Assembly: GCA_964626385.1 (NCBI GenBank) | Contig: CAZVEO010000072.1 | Location: 1-12,863, forward strand | Reading direction: 5' to 3' | Length of the DNA: 12,863 nt | Source: Scybalousia_A sp964626385 | GTDB taxonomy: Bacteria; Bacteroidota; Bacteroidia; Bacteroidales; P3 | Position numbers and translations under genes: made by a program | Shown: positions 7,131-12,863 of the stretch, in pieces | Layout of the letters: every line of letters starts with the position of its first letter | How positions within the stretch are numbered: position 1 is the first letter of the stretch | The notes under the pieces: generated by a model | Told to the model about the DNA's origin: nothing | Database searches by the model: none | Seen by the model: only the letters and a program-made list of their open reading frames with translations

Positions 7131-7420
7131 GCACCCACATAGTGCAGGCTAAGCCTGTTCTATAAGACGCATAAGCGTATGATAAACTTTTTTTAGCGGC
7201 TATGCCCTTATAAAACAGGCTAAGCCTGTGCCCTTGTAAAACACCCTATGGGTGCAGGCTGAACCTATGCTAACTCATAACAACCTATAAAAAAATAATG
7301 GCTATGCCCTTATCAAACAGGCTAAGCCTGTGCCCTTATAAAACACCCTATGGGTATAAAACAGACTAAGCCTGTGTAACGGCTCTGCCCCTATAAGACA
7401 CCCTGTGGGTGTGTTATAGG
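7131..7420. repeat. Array of about 13 mini-palindromes with 3-nt loops, including two 56-57-bp direct repeats
   Basis: Short hairpins follow one another with linkers of about 5-13 nt, often rich in TTATAA. Examples are CAGGC-TAA-GCCTG (7145-7157), ACGC-ATAA-GCGT (7167-7178), GGC-TAT-GCC (7198-7206), ACAGGC-TAA-GCCTGT (7215-7229), CACCC-TAT-GGGTG (7242-7254), the same trio again at 7300-7308, 7317-7331 and 7345-7355, then ACAGAC-TAA-GCCTGT (7361-7375), GGC-TCT-GCC (7381-7389) and ACACCC-TGT-GGGTGT (7398-7412). Blocks 7198-7254 and 7300-7355 are near-identical copies. The arms differ between hairpins but stay complementary. The array starts at the floA stop and ends in a T-rich tract (7077-7120). 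I do not recognise the family. Confidence 0.85.
7390..7420 (-). promoter_or_regulatory. Extended hairpin covering the floA stop codon
   Basis: CCTATAA (7390-7396) pairs with TTATAGG (7414-7420), and inside it ACACCC pairs with GGGTGT around TGT, with one G-G mismatch between the two helices. The result is a 31-nt structure that contains the floA stop codon (7414-7416) and the last leucine codon. There is no following U-run, so it fits a transcript-3'-end stabiliser or the edge of the repeat array better than an intrinsic terminator. Confidence 0.6.
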
Positions 7421-8379
7421 TGTGCGTCTTTGCTTATAGCGTCTCGCATTTCGGTATCGGCTTGAATATTTTTCATTTTGTAGTAGTCCATAATACCCAA
7501 ATTACCTTTGCGGAAGGCTTCTGCCATAGCCAAAGGTACTTCTGCTTCTGCTTCAATAACTTTTGCACGCATCTTTTGAGCCTCTGCTTTCATTTCTTGC
7601 TCTGCAGCAATAGCCATACTTCTTCTTTCCTCTGCTTTTGCTTGAGCAATGTTTTTATCTGCGTTGGCTTGGTCCATTTGCAACTCTGCTCCTATGTTCT
7701 TTCCTACGTCAATATCTGCTATATCTATAGAAAGTATCTCAAAAGCCGTACCCGTGTCCAAACCTTTGGCAAGCACAACCTTTGATATAGAATCAGGGTT
7801 TTCCAAAACGTAAGCATGAGATTCTGAACTACCTATTGAGGTTACTATACCTTCACCTACACGAGCCAAAATAGTCTCCTCTCCTGCTCCACCAACAAGT
7901 TGTTTTATATTTGCTCTAACGGTAACACGAGCCTTAACTATTAATTGAATACCATTTCTTGCAACAGCAGCAACCGAAGGAGTATCTATAACCTTAGGGT
8001 TGACACTCATTTGCACCGCTTCAAAAACATCTCTACCAGCAAGGTCTATGGCAGTAGCCGCCTTAAAGTCCAAAGTAATGTTTGCCTTATCGGCAGAGAT
8101 AAGAGCATTGACAACTCTCTGCACATGACCTCCAGCCAAATAATGTGCCTCAAGCAAATCGCTACTAAGATTTAAACCTGCTTTTTTGCTGTTAATCATA
8201 GCATTGACTATAATTGCTGGAGGTACTTTTCTCCAACGCATAAACATAAGTTGTAGCAAAGAAATTTTTACTCCATTTAATACACATTGAAACCAAAGAT
8301 TGACTGGTATCAAGTATAAAAATACTGATAAAAGCACAAAGGCTAATACCACTATTACTGCAATAACTGTAGAAGTCAT
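7414..8379 (-). CDS. floA: Flotillin-like protein FloA
   Basis: Membrane scaffold of functional membrane microdomains, a member of the SPFH/flotillin-like FloA (YqfA) family. The 321-residue protein starts with a hydrophobic segment (about residues 4-27, VIAVIVVLAFVLLSVFLYLI) and a second membrane-associated stretch. FMRWRKVPP (46-54) is typical of the family. An SPFH-like beta region follows with VVNALISADKA and VKARVTVRANIKQLVGGAGEETILARVGEG in consecutive pieces. The C-terminal part, from about 240, is a heptad-rich Ala/Glu coiled coil (AQAKAEERRSMAIAAEQEMK) used for oligomerisation. Usual length is ~330. The last residues, DAHL, and the stop fall inside the repeat array, so the extreme C-terminus may have been reshaped by it. 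nfeD lies 48 bp upstream, the normal partnership. Confidence 0.95.
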   Translation of the reverse strand: MTSTVIAVIVVLAFVLLSVFLYLIPVNLWFQCVLNGVKISLLQLMFMRWRKVPPAIIVNAMINSKKAGLNLSSDLLEAHYLAGGHVQRVVNALISADKANITLDFKAATAIDLAGRDVFEAVQMSVNPKVIDTPSVAAVARNGIQLIVKARVTVRANIKQLVGGAGEETILARVGEGIVTSIGSSESHAYVLENPDSISKVVLAKGLDTGTAFEILSIDIADIDVGKNIGAELQMDQANADKNIAQAKAEERRSMAIAAEQEMKAEAQKMRAKVIEAEAEVPLAMAEAFRKGNLGIMDYYKMKNIQADTEMRDAISKDAHL

Positions 8380-8427
8380 AATTTTTTATTGTTTTTATTT
8401 GTTATTAATTCTTTTTTATTGTTTCTA

Positions 8428-8898
8428 TTATTTCTTATCTATCCTATTTACCCTTATCTTGTTGCCCTCTACTTCCTCTACAACAATATCTGTCTGAGGG
8501 TCAAGGAAAGAGGTTGAGGTATAAACTTCTATTCTTTCTCCATTGATAAGGGCTGTACCCATAGGAGCCAAACGAGTAATGGTCTTGCCTGTATCTCCTG
8601 CTTTAATAGAGGTTTGTATCTCATTGACTTTGGAAGAAATTTCCTCCTTTTGAGCAAAACGTTTCCATGTCTTTGTTTTCAACGACCAAATAAGAAGCAC
8701 TAAGCACACCACAACATCAAAAATCAAAACCATTCCTCCCATCCATGCTCCATACTCTACAAACACCTCATAAATACCCCATATAGAAAGAGCAACTCCG
8801 CTCAATCCTGCTATGGTAGTACCCGGAATAGCCACAAGTTCCAAAACTATCAAAGCCATTCCACAAACCAATAATAGCAATATAAATATCAAATCCAT
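8428..8898 (-). CDS. NfeD family membrane protein (short form)
   Basis: Small integral membrane protein that accompanies flotillin-like proteins and is thought to help organise membrane microdomains. The 156-residue sequence has hydrophobic segments at about residues 2-25 (IFILLLLVCGMALIVLELVA), 28-48 and 52-72, then a short basic linker. A soluble C-terminal domain (about 95-152) follows with GDTGKTITRLAPMGTALING and ERIEVYTSTSFLDPQTDIVV, the OB-fold NfeD domain. The ClpP-like protease domain of long NfeD proteins is absent, so this is the short NfeD1b-like type usually paired with FloA. It lies between clpS (33 bp upstream) and floA (48 bp downstream). Confidence 0.93.
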   Translation of the reverse strand: MDLIFILLLLVCGMALIVLELVAIPGTTIAGLSGVALSIWGIYEVFVEYGAWMGGMVLIFDVVVCLVLLIWSLKTKTWKRFAQKEEISSKVNEIQTSIKAGDTGKTITRLAPMGTALINGERIEVYTSTSFLDPQTDIVVEEVEGNKIRVNRIDKK

Positions 8899-8931
8899 CG
8901 TTTTTTTTGTTTTTTATGTGTTATTAAAAAA

Positions 8932-9210
8932 TTATCTTACCTCCGCTTTTAATTCTTTTCTATTCAAAGCCTCACACATAGGTTGCAATACATCATACGT
9001 CCCATGTTTTACAGCACAAAGTCCTTTATAATGTATTATATTAGTACAAGAAACAGCCTGTTGTCTGTTTAGTTTGCAAATAGTTTCCAAACAATTTATT
9101 ACATAATCAAAAGTGTGTACATCATCATTATAAACTATAAGTTCATTACCTCCCTCCTCTATGTCTATAAGACAAGTTTGCTCTTCTACTTGTTCAAAAT
9201 AATTACCCAT
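8932..9210 (-). CDS. clpS: ATP-dependent Clp protease adaptor ClpS
   Basis: Adaptor that binds proteins with destabilising N-terminal residues and hands them to a Clp AAA+ unfoldase for degradation. The 92-residue protein has a short variable N-terminal tail and then the ClpS core. LIVYNDDVHTFDYVI (24-38) carries the NDD motif (28-30) of the substrate pocket, and IIHYKGLCAVKHG (58-70) carries the conserved His60. Length and order are those of the family. The clp unfoldase itself is not in the window. The gene begins 34 bp after argS and precedes nfeD by 33 bp; co-transcription with arginyl-tRNA synthetase looks like operon packing rather than a shared pathway. Confidence 0.95.
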   Translation of the reverse strand: MGNYFEQVEEQTCLIDIEEGGNELIVYNDDVHTFDYVINCLETICKLNRQQAVSCTNIIHYKGLCAVKHGTYDVLQPMCEALNRKELKAEVR

Positions 9211-9244
9211 CTCCTTACTTTTTGTTATTTGATAAATAATTGTT

Positions 9245-11038
9245 CTACATTTTATCCGGCACCTCTATTCCCAATAAGTTCATAGCCTTTTTTATAACCT
9301 CTCCCGTAAAGTAAGACAAGCAAAGTCTTTGATGCAAAATGTATTGGTTTTCTTCTCTTAATATATTGCAATCTTGATAAAAAGCATTGAAATTCTTTGC
9401 CAAAGCATAAACAAAGTTTGCTACTATGGAAGGAGCATAATTTTTGCCTGCTTCTTTTATTACATCGGAAAAAGTGGAAAGAGTTTTCAAAACATCTATT
9501 TCCTTATCTGTCAATTGTATATCCTTATTTATATTAACTTTTGATATATCAAAGTTTTTTTCCTCTTTGGCTTTGCGTATTATGGATTGTATACGAGCAA
9601 AAGTATATTGTATAAAAGGGCCTGTATTGCCATTGAAATCTATGCTTTCCTCTGGGTTAAAGAGCATGGTTTTGCTTGGGTCTACCTTTAATATAAAGTA
9701 CTTCAGAGCCCCTAAGGAAAGAGTATTATACAATTTATCGGCTTGTTCTTGTGACAGGTCTTGTTGTTTGCCTTTTTCAAGCGTTTGTTTTTTAGCCTCT
9801 TCATACATTTCTTGCATCAACTCATCAGCATCTACCACAGTACCTTCCCTTGATTTCATCTTACCATTAGGCAACTCCACCATACCGTAAGACAAATGAT
9901 ATATATCCTTTGCCCACTCAAGGCCTAAGCGTTGCATAACTATTTTCAATACTTGAAAATGATATATTTGCTCATTGCCAACAACATATATAAGACGATT
10001 GGAATCAAAGTCTTTGTGTCTCAAACAAGCCGTACCTATATCTTGAGTCATATAAACACTTGTACCATCTTTTCTCAAAAGAAGTTTGTGGTCAAGTCCT
10101 TCGTTTGTCAAATCTATCCATACTGAGCCGTCTTCTTTCTTATAGAATACACCTTTTTCCAAACCCTCTTTCACCATTTCCTTGCCCAAAAGATAGGTAT
10201 CGCTTTCGTAATAAATTTTGTCAAACTCAATCCCCAAACGCTTGTATGTTTGGTCAAAGCCATCATATACCCAACCGTTCATTGTTTGCCAAAGAGTTCT
10301 TACTTGTTCGTCTTTTTGTTCCCATTTAACAAGCATTTGTTGAGCCTCTTGCATAATAGGAGCCTGCTTTTTTGCCTCTTCCTCTGTCATTCCTTTGTCC
10401 ATAAGAGAGGCTATTTCTTTTTTATACTCCTTATCAAAAACAACATAATATTTGCCTACCAAATGGTCTCCTTTTATCTTAGTACTTTGAGGAGTCTCTC
10501 CATTAGCAAATTTGAGCCACGCTATCATACTTTTGCAAATATGCACTCCTCTGTCATTGACAAGATTAACCTTTTTAACCTCATAACCATTGGCTTCAAG
10601 TATTTGAGCAACTGACCAGCCCAAAAGATTGTTGCGTATGTGTCCAAGATGCAAAGGTTTGTTGGTATTTGGAGAAGAAAATTCTATAACAATGGTATTT
10701 TTTTCTTTCTGTCTATGATAGCCAAAGGACGTATTATTTTTATTCTTATCAAGAAAAGTATTCCAATAGGATTTGTCAGTAGAAAAATTTAGAAAACCCT
10801 TTATAACATTGTACCCTGTAACCAAATCGGAAATTTCTTTTACCCTTTGTCCTATTTGTTCGGCTACTTGTTCAGGTGTTTTTTTTGCTAATTTTACAAA
10901 AGGAAAGACCACAAGCGTATAATCACCCTCAAATTCTTTCTTTGTAGGTTGCAAAACTATATCTTCTGGCAATGTATTAAGGTTATATAATTCATTTATA
11001 CTCTTTGAAATACTATCTTGTAATATCTGCTGTATCAT
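9245..11038 (-). CDS. argS: Arginyl-tRNA synthetase
   Basis: Class I aminoacyl-tRNA synthetase that charges tRNA-Arg with arginine in the cytoplasm. The 597-residue protein is full length. The N-terminal additional domain (1-~110) is followed by SSPNTNKPLHLGHIRNN (121-137) with the HIGH-type motif HLGH at 130-133. LRKDGTSVYMTQDIGTA (321-337) and VVGNEQIYHFQVL (352-364) follow in the catalytic core. GKMKSREG (392-399) stands at the KMSKS position; departures from the consensus are common in ArgRS. The C-terminal anticodon-binding helices end in the typical LGIEVPDKM. The ATG at 11038 follows a TAnnTTTG box by 28 bp. First gene of the argS-clpS-nfeD-floA run. Confidence 0.98.
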   Translation of the reverse strand: MIQQILQDSISKSINELYNLNTLPEDIVLQPTKKEFEGDYTLVVFPFVKLAKKTPEQVAEQIGQRVKEISDLVTGYNVIKGFLNFSTDKSYWNTFLDKNKNNTSFGYHRQKEKNTIVIEFSSPNTNKPLHLGHIRNNLLGWSVAQILEANGYEVKKVNLVNDRGVHICKSMIAWLKFANGETPQSTKIKGDHLVGKYYVVFDKEYKKEIASLMDKGMTEEEAKKQAPIMQEAQQMLVKWEQKDEQVRTLWQTMNGWVYDGFDQTYKRLGIEFDKIYYESDTYLLGKEMVKEGLEKGVFYKKEDGSVWIDLTNEGLDHKLLLRKDGTSVYMTQDIGTACLRHKDFDSNRLIYVVGNEQIYHFQVLKIVMQRLGLEWAKDIYHLSYGMVELPNGKMKSREGTVVDADELMQEMYEEAKKQTLEKGKQQDLSQEQADKLYNTLSLGALKYFILKVDPSKTMLFNPEESIDFNGNTGPFIQYTFARIQSIIRKAKEEKNFDISKVNINKDIQLTDKEIDVLKTLSTFSDVIKEAGKNYAPSIVANFVYALAKNFNAFYQDCNILREENQYILHQRLCLSYFTGEVIKKAMNLLGIEVPDKM

Positions 11039-11066
11039 TATTTATTGCTTTACTCTCTATTTTTTG

Positions 11067-11074
11067 CAAAGGTA
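11067..11074 (-). promoter_or_regulatory. Bacteroidota-type -7 element of the argS operon
   Basis: Minus-strand 11074-11067 reads TACCTTTG, an exact TAnnTTTG match. Transcription would begin about 20 nt before the argS ATG. The -33 region is AT-rich without a clear TTTG. Confidence 0.6.
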
Positions 11075-11157
11075 GTAAAATTTTTATAAAAAATAAATTT
11101 TTATCTTCTCTTTCCTAAAAAAACAAAAAAAATGAATATCTAATTAAGAAGTGCTAA

Positions 11158-11289
11158 GGCGAAAATAACCACGATGACGTTATAATGGCAAGTGGTATTG
11201 GACTATTGGTATCTAATAGGATAGATATGCCAAAAGAAATAACAAAAGACTATGACTTTAAGATAATAAAGATTGGAAATAAATATTAA
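11158..11289 (+). pseudogene. Fragment of an unidentified, possibly phage terminase large subunit-like, gene
   Basis: The frame from 11158 to the TAA at 11287-11289 encodes 43 residues with GENNHDDVIMASGIGLLVSN. The HDD plus small/hydrophobic helix resembles the C-terminal end of the nuclease domain of phage terminase large subunits, where such an acidic pair helps bind metal. The same frame continues upstream as NEYLIKKC but is cut by a TAA at 11155-11157. It therefore looks like a decayed 3' remnant rather than a gene, although translation from the ATG at 11185 would give a 34-residue peptide. The terminase identity is a recollection-level match and is uncertain. An AT-rich 7-bp inverted repeat (11281-11298) overlaps its end. 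Confidence 0.3.
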
Positions 11290-11339
11290 AAAATATTTTA
11301 ATAAAAAAACTAATTATTTTACCAATTATAAAAAAATAC

Positions 11340-11347
11340 TGCCTTTG
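11340..11347 (+). promoter_or_regulatory. Probable -7 element of the toxin-antitoxin pair
   Basis: TGCCTTTG at 11340-11347 differs from TAnnTTTG at one position and lies 26 bp before the toxin ATG. No convincing -33 box or operator palindrome was found, although HigA-type antitoxins usually repress their own promoter. Confidence 0.35.
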
Positions 11348-11373
11348 CAAAAGAATAAAAAACAGGACCATAA

Positions 11374-11690
11374 ATGATTATTATTTTTAAGGATAAGGAT
11401 TTAGAAAAACTTATTATAACAGGAAAGAATAGAAAGTATAAAGATATTGCAAAGGATTTTTCATTGTTAAAGAAACTTATAAGGGCTTATGAAATTCTTA
11501 AATATTCAAAAAAATATAAAACAACAGTTTTTTACATTATGAAAAGTTAAAACACGGATATAATGGTAAAAGTTGTGTACGTCCTTTTGGAAATAAGAGA
11601 GTAGAAAGACTGATATTTATAGAGAATGATAATAAGATAGAAATAACAATATTAGAATTAGATAATACGCACTATGGAAACAAAAAATAA
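11374..11690 (+). pseudogene. HigB/RelE-family toxin with a frameshift at a T6 run
   Basis: Read in one frame from the ATG at 11374, the protein starts MIIIFKDKDLEKLIITGKNR and runs 58 residues to a stop at 11548-11550. Shifting back one base at the T6 run (11528-11533) continues as FLHYEKLKHGYNGKSCVRPF, then VERLIFIE and ELDNTHYGNKK, to a stop at 11688-11690. Together they make ~105 residues of a Bacteroidota RelE/HigB-type mRNA-cleaving toxin, whose members typically contain RAY.IL, FLHYEKLKH and end in HYGNKK. One missing T explains the break. The second frame overlaps the antitoxin start by 17 bp, as expected for an intact pair. It could be a dead toxin, a sequencing error, or a gene rescued by slippage. 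Confidence 0.8.
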
Positions 11691-12120
11691 AGAAATAATA
11701 CCTTGTATAGTAATACGCCCGGGATATATACTTGCGGACGAATTGGAGGCAAGAGGAATAACTCAAAAAGAGTTTGCAAATAGAATGAATATGTTCCCAG
11801 CAAATATTAATAAGATTATTAAAGGAAAGGCTAATGTAACAGAAAAAATTGCCGAAAGATTGGAGGACTTGTTGGGTATAACAAAAGAATTTTGGCTTGA
11901 TATACAGCGAGATTATGAAATAAATTTACATTCACAAAGAAAACAAGAAACAATAAGCGAAAATAAAATGGCAAATATTCCTTTTTCTCAATTATTAGAT
12001 ATACAACAAGAGGTGGCAAAATTAAATAGCAAACTAAACTTTATTATAGCAAGCCAAAAGAAAAACAGCATAACAAAGAAAAAATCTATCAAGCAAGAGC
12101 AACATTCTTTAAAAGAATAA
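11674..12120 (+). CDS. higA: HigA-like XRE-family antitoxin
   Basis: Helix-turn-helix protein that would neutralise the neighbouring HigB-like toxin and repress the shared promoter. Of its 148 residues, the first ~90 form the HigA core: IRPGYILADELEARGITQKE (14-33), the DNA-reading helices FANRMNMFPANINKIIKGKA (34-53), and ERLEDLLGITKEFWLDIQRD, the FW plus LQ-type end characteristic of HigA. Residues from ~95 are a low-complexity, Lys/Gln-rich tail of variable kind. The ATG overlaps the end of the toxin frame, so the toxin comes first and the antitoxin second, the HigBA order. The gene is intact while the toxin is broken, the common survivor pattern of decaying modules. Its last 12 bp overlap a converging minus-strand fragment. 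Confidence 0.9.
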   Translation: METKNKEIIPCIVIRPGYILADELEARGITQKEFANRMNMFPANINKIIKGKANVTEKIAERLEDLLGITKEFWLDIQRDYEINLHSQRKQETISENKMANIPFSQLLDIQQEVAKLNSKLNFIIASQKKNSITKKKSIKQEQHSLKE

Positions 12121-12368
12121 GTCCTCCATAATATCATCGGAGGAGGAATTGTCAGCGGAAGATATGGAGATATTCACTCCGCTTTTCTTTTGTATAATAT
12201 TTAACCTCCGCTCCTCTATATCTAAACGTTTTTGTTTTAATTCAAATTCTTTTTGTTGCGCCTTATGTTTATCATATAAGGAAAGGAAAACAGAGGCAAG
12301 CCGTAGGTATTGGGCGGGTTCCTCCACTCACAACTCCTCCATAACTTTGGAATAGTATCTAAAAAAAC
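12109..12368 (-). pseudogene. C-terminal remnant of a phage-like gene (terminase small subunit-like), cut by the IS element
   Basis: A minus-strand frame enters from the IS982-type element and reads RFFRYYSKVMEEL, hits a TGA (12328-12330), and continues with EEPAQYLRLASVFLSLYDKH, then KQKRLDIEERRLNIIQKK and an acidic Ser/Asp end to the TAA at 12109-12111. From the GTG at 12327 this gives 72 residues. The amphipathic helix followed by a charged LELEKRK-like helix and acidic tail resembles the C-terminal part of terminase small subunits in Bacteroidota phages. The match is by eye and tentative. The upstream part was lost or separated when the element at 12369 inserted. The fragment ends inside the 3' end of the antitoxin gene, in the converging direction. 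Confidence 0.4.
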
Positions 12369-12369
12369 G

Positions 12370-12520
12370 TTAGTTCGGTGTAAGGAAATTGAAGAGGTTC
12401 AATTGATTAGATGGATTGTTTTGATAACAGTGGTGAATATTAACTTTTAGATGTGGTTTGTTCGGCATAAAATGATAATCACACAAAGAAGTAACAAAAT
12501 AAGAAAACCACCATTTTCTC
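12370..12520 (-). pseudogene. IS982-family transposase, C-terminal fragment in a second frame
   Basis: Downstream of the deletion junction a different minus-strand frame reads FSYFVTSLCDYHFMPNKP, then a polar stretch, and ends NQLNLFNFLTPN with its TAA at 12370-12372, inside the terminal inverted repeat. The AYxFxPKKP-like motif and a stop within the IS end are what the C-terminus of an IS982 transposase looks like. The left limit of the fragment is approximate. Confidence 0.55.
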
Positions 12521-12737
12521 TTAATTCTAAAAAACGATTATAAGAGAGAGTATTAGGAAGTAAATATCTCATTCTAACTTGAACACATTCAAGATAATAA
12601 CTCTTAAAATTTTTGTAATTGTATAGATGATAGAGAATCAATATTGTTATTATCTCACTATCGGATATTATGTATTTTCTATTTCTTTGTTTGGAATTTT
12701 TGTTTAATAGATTAAAAATCAAATACAAAAAAAACAT
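12447..12737 (-). pseudogene. IS982-family transposase, N-terminal fragment
   Basis: The ATG at 12737 opens 96 codons. Residues ~20-70 (RKYIISDSEIITILILYHLY, then FKSYYLECVQVRMRYLLPNT and LSYNRFLEL) match the N-terminal region of Bacteroidota IS982 transposases, which read DSE.. TILIL .. GFK.. FPKLVSYNRFVELQ. After residue ~74 (LREN) the frame runs into unrelated hydrophobic residues and a stop, so the DDE catalytic core (about residues 95-250 of a ~290-residue protein) is missing. The junction is near 12505-12525. Confidence 0.8.
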
Positions 12738-12821
12738 CCTATTTTTTATTATTTTACATATTATTTTTCAATATTTTTTTTCATCAATTTCTTACACCGA
12801 GTTAACTTTATTTTATATTTT

Positions 12822-12861
12822 GTTAATAAAAAAGCGGACTCTGTTTTTTAACAAAGCCCGC
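12822..12861 (-). terminator. Intrinsic terminator of a minus-strand gene beyond the right edge
   Basis: In the minus-strand RNA, GCGGGCUUUGUU (12861-12850) pairs with AACAGAGUCCGC (12845-12834) over 12 bp including two G-U pairs, around an AAAA loop. It is followed at once by UUUUUUAUUAAC (12833-12822). On the plus strand the two wobble positions are mismatches, which fixes the direction. The terminated gene is outside the window. Confidence 0.85.
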
Positions 12862-12863
12862 AA

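Larger units (their letters stand above)
12369..12806 (-). mobile_element. Internally deleted IS982-type element with both ends
   Basis: Inverted ends are visible. GTTAGTTCGGTGTAAGGAAA (12369-12388) matches, on the other strand, GTTAACTCGGTGTAAGAAAT (12806-12787), apart from a 2-base difference and one extra G. Between them only ~440 bp remain, against roughly 1 kb for complete IS982 elements. The interior holds the two outer parts of a transposase and lacks the catalytic middle. It cannot move by itself but could be moved by a complete relative. The end sequence recurs at 6666-6697. Exact outer boundaries and a target duplication could not be fixed. Confidence 0.75.

Noticed and set aside
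7131..7420. CRISPR array
   Set aside because: The repeats are 9-15-bp palindromes with different arms and short, similar linkers; there is no constant 25-37-bp repeat with unique spacers and no cas gene.
9830..9870. Missing KMSKS motif in ArgS as a sign of inactivity
   Set aside because: GKMKSREG stands at the right place, and arginyl-tRNA synthetases often depart from the consensus there.
9444..9890. 148-codon plus-strand open frame inside argS
   Set aside because: Antisense shadow of argS; composition reflects the reverse complement of the real gene.
11055..11107. Terminator-like AT-rich stretch upstream of argS
   Set aside because: It has A/T runs but no stem; the TACCTTTG box and the spacing to argS fit a promoter.
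11528..11534. TTTTTTA, the heptamer used for -1 ribosomal frameshifting in some viruses, at the toxin break
   Set aside because: For the canonical mechanism the upstream reading frame must be T TTT TTA; here the upstream frame reads GTT TTT TAC, so the heptamer is out of phase. Only a simple slip on T6 remains possible.

Overview
The window looks like chromosomal DNA of a low-GC member of the Bacteroidota, most likely an anaerobic Bacteroidales-type bacterium. Four things point that way. Start codons are preceded by A-rich sequence rather than Shine-Dalgarno motifs. Several transcripts begin just after TAnnTTTG elements, the -7 box of Bacteroides-type promoters. The FloA/NfeD pair and the etfB-etfA-acyl-CoA dehydrogenase cluster are of the Bacteroidota kind. 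The HigB/HigA-like pair and the IS982-type transposase also resemble Bacteroidota families. Nearly every intact gene is on the minus strand, so the window is best read from right to left.

Layout from the right edge. (1) 12822-12861: a minus-strand intrinsic terminator of a gene lying outside the window. (2) About 11100-12810: a small graveyard of mobile DNA. It holds an internally deleted IS982-type element (12369-12806) that cuts into a phage-like gene fragment, a Bacteroidota HigB/HigA-like toxin-antitoxin pair whose toxin is frameshifted, and a second phage-like fragment. (3) 11074-7414: argS-clpS-nfeD-floA, four minus-strand genes with 33-48 bp gaps, probably one transcript from a promoter at 11067-11074. 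(4) 7390-7131: a dense array of tiny palindromes with 3-nt loops, starting at the floA stop codon. (5) 7080-6600: about 500 bp with no gene. It contains a 19-bp inverted repeat about 320 bp across, a perfect 17-bp stem hairpin, a good minus-strand promoter match and a solitary IS982-type end. (6) 6580-2757: promoter, etfB, etfA, acyl-CoA dehydrogenase and a clear terminator, forming a self-contained electron-transfer/acyl-CoA oxidation operon. (7) 2708-1: promoter, hsdM and the first ~345 codons of hsdS, part of a type IC (EcoR124-like) restriction-modification locus; no hsdR is inside the window.

How the genes fit together. ETF and the acyl-CoA dehydrogenase form one redox module that moves electrons between acyl-CoA and ETF flavins. 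NfeD and FloA are a standard membrane-microdomain pair. ClpS and ArgS share their transcript but act separately, in N-degron delivery to Clp protease and in tRNA charging. HsdM and HsdS make the modification enzyme of a type I system.

The most interesting signals are in hsdS. Four perfect tandem 12-bp repeats encode the helical spacer between the two target-recognition halves. Just downstream is a G5-A-G7 tract where loss or gain of one G would cut the protein at about 203 or 214 residues. Together they suggest a specificity subunit that could change its target by two slippage routes. Next in interest are the mini-hairpin array behind floA, whose imperfect members pair better in the minus-strand RNA, and the inverted-repeat element upstream of etfB.
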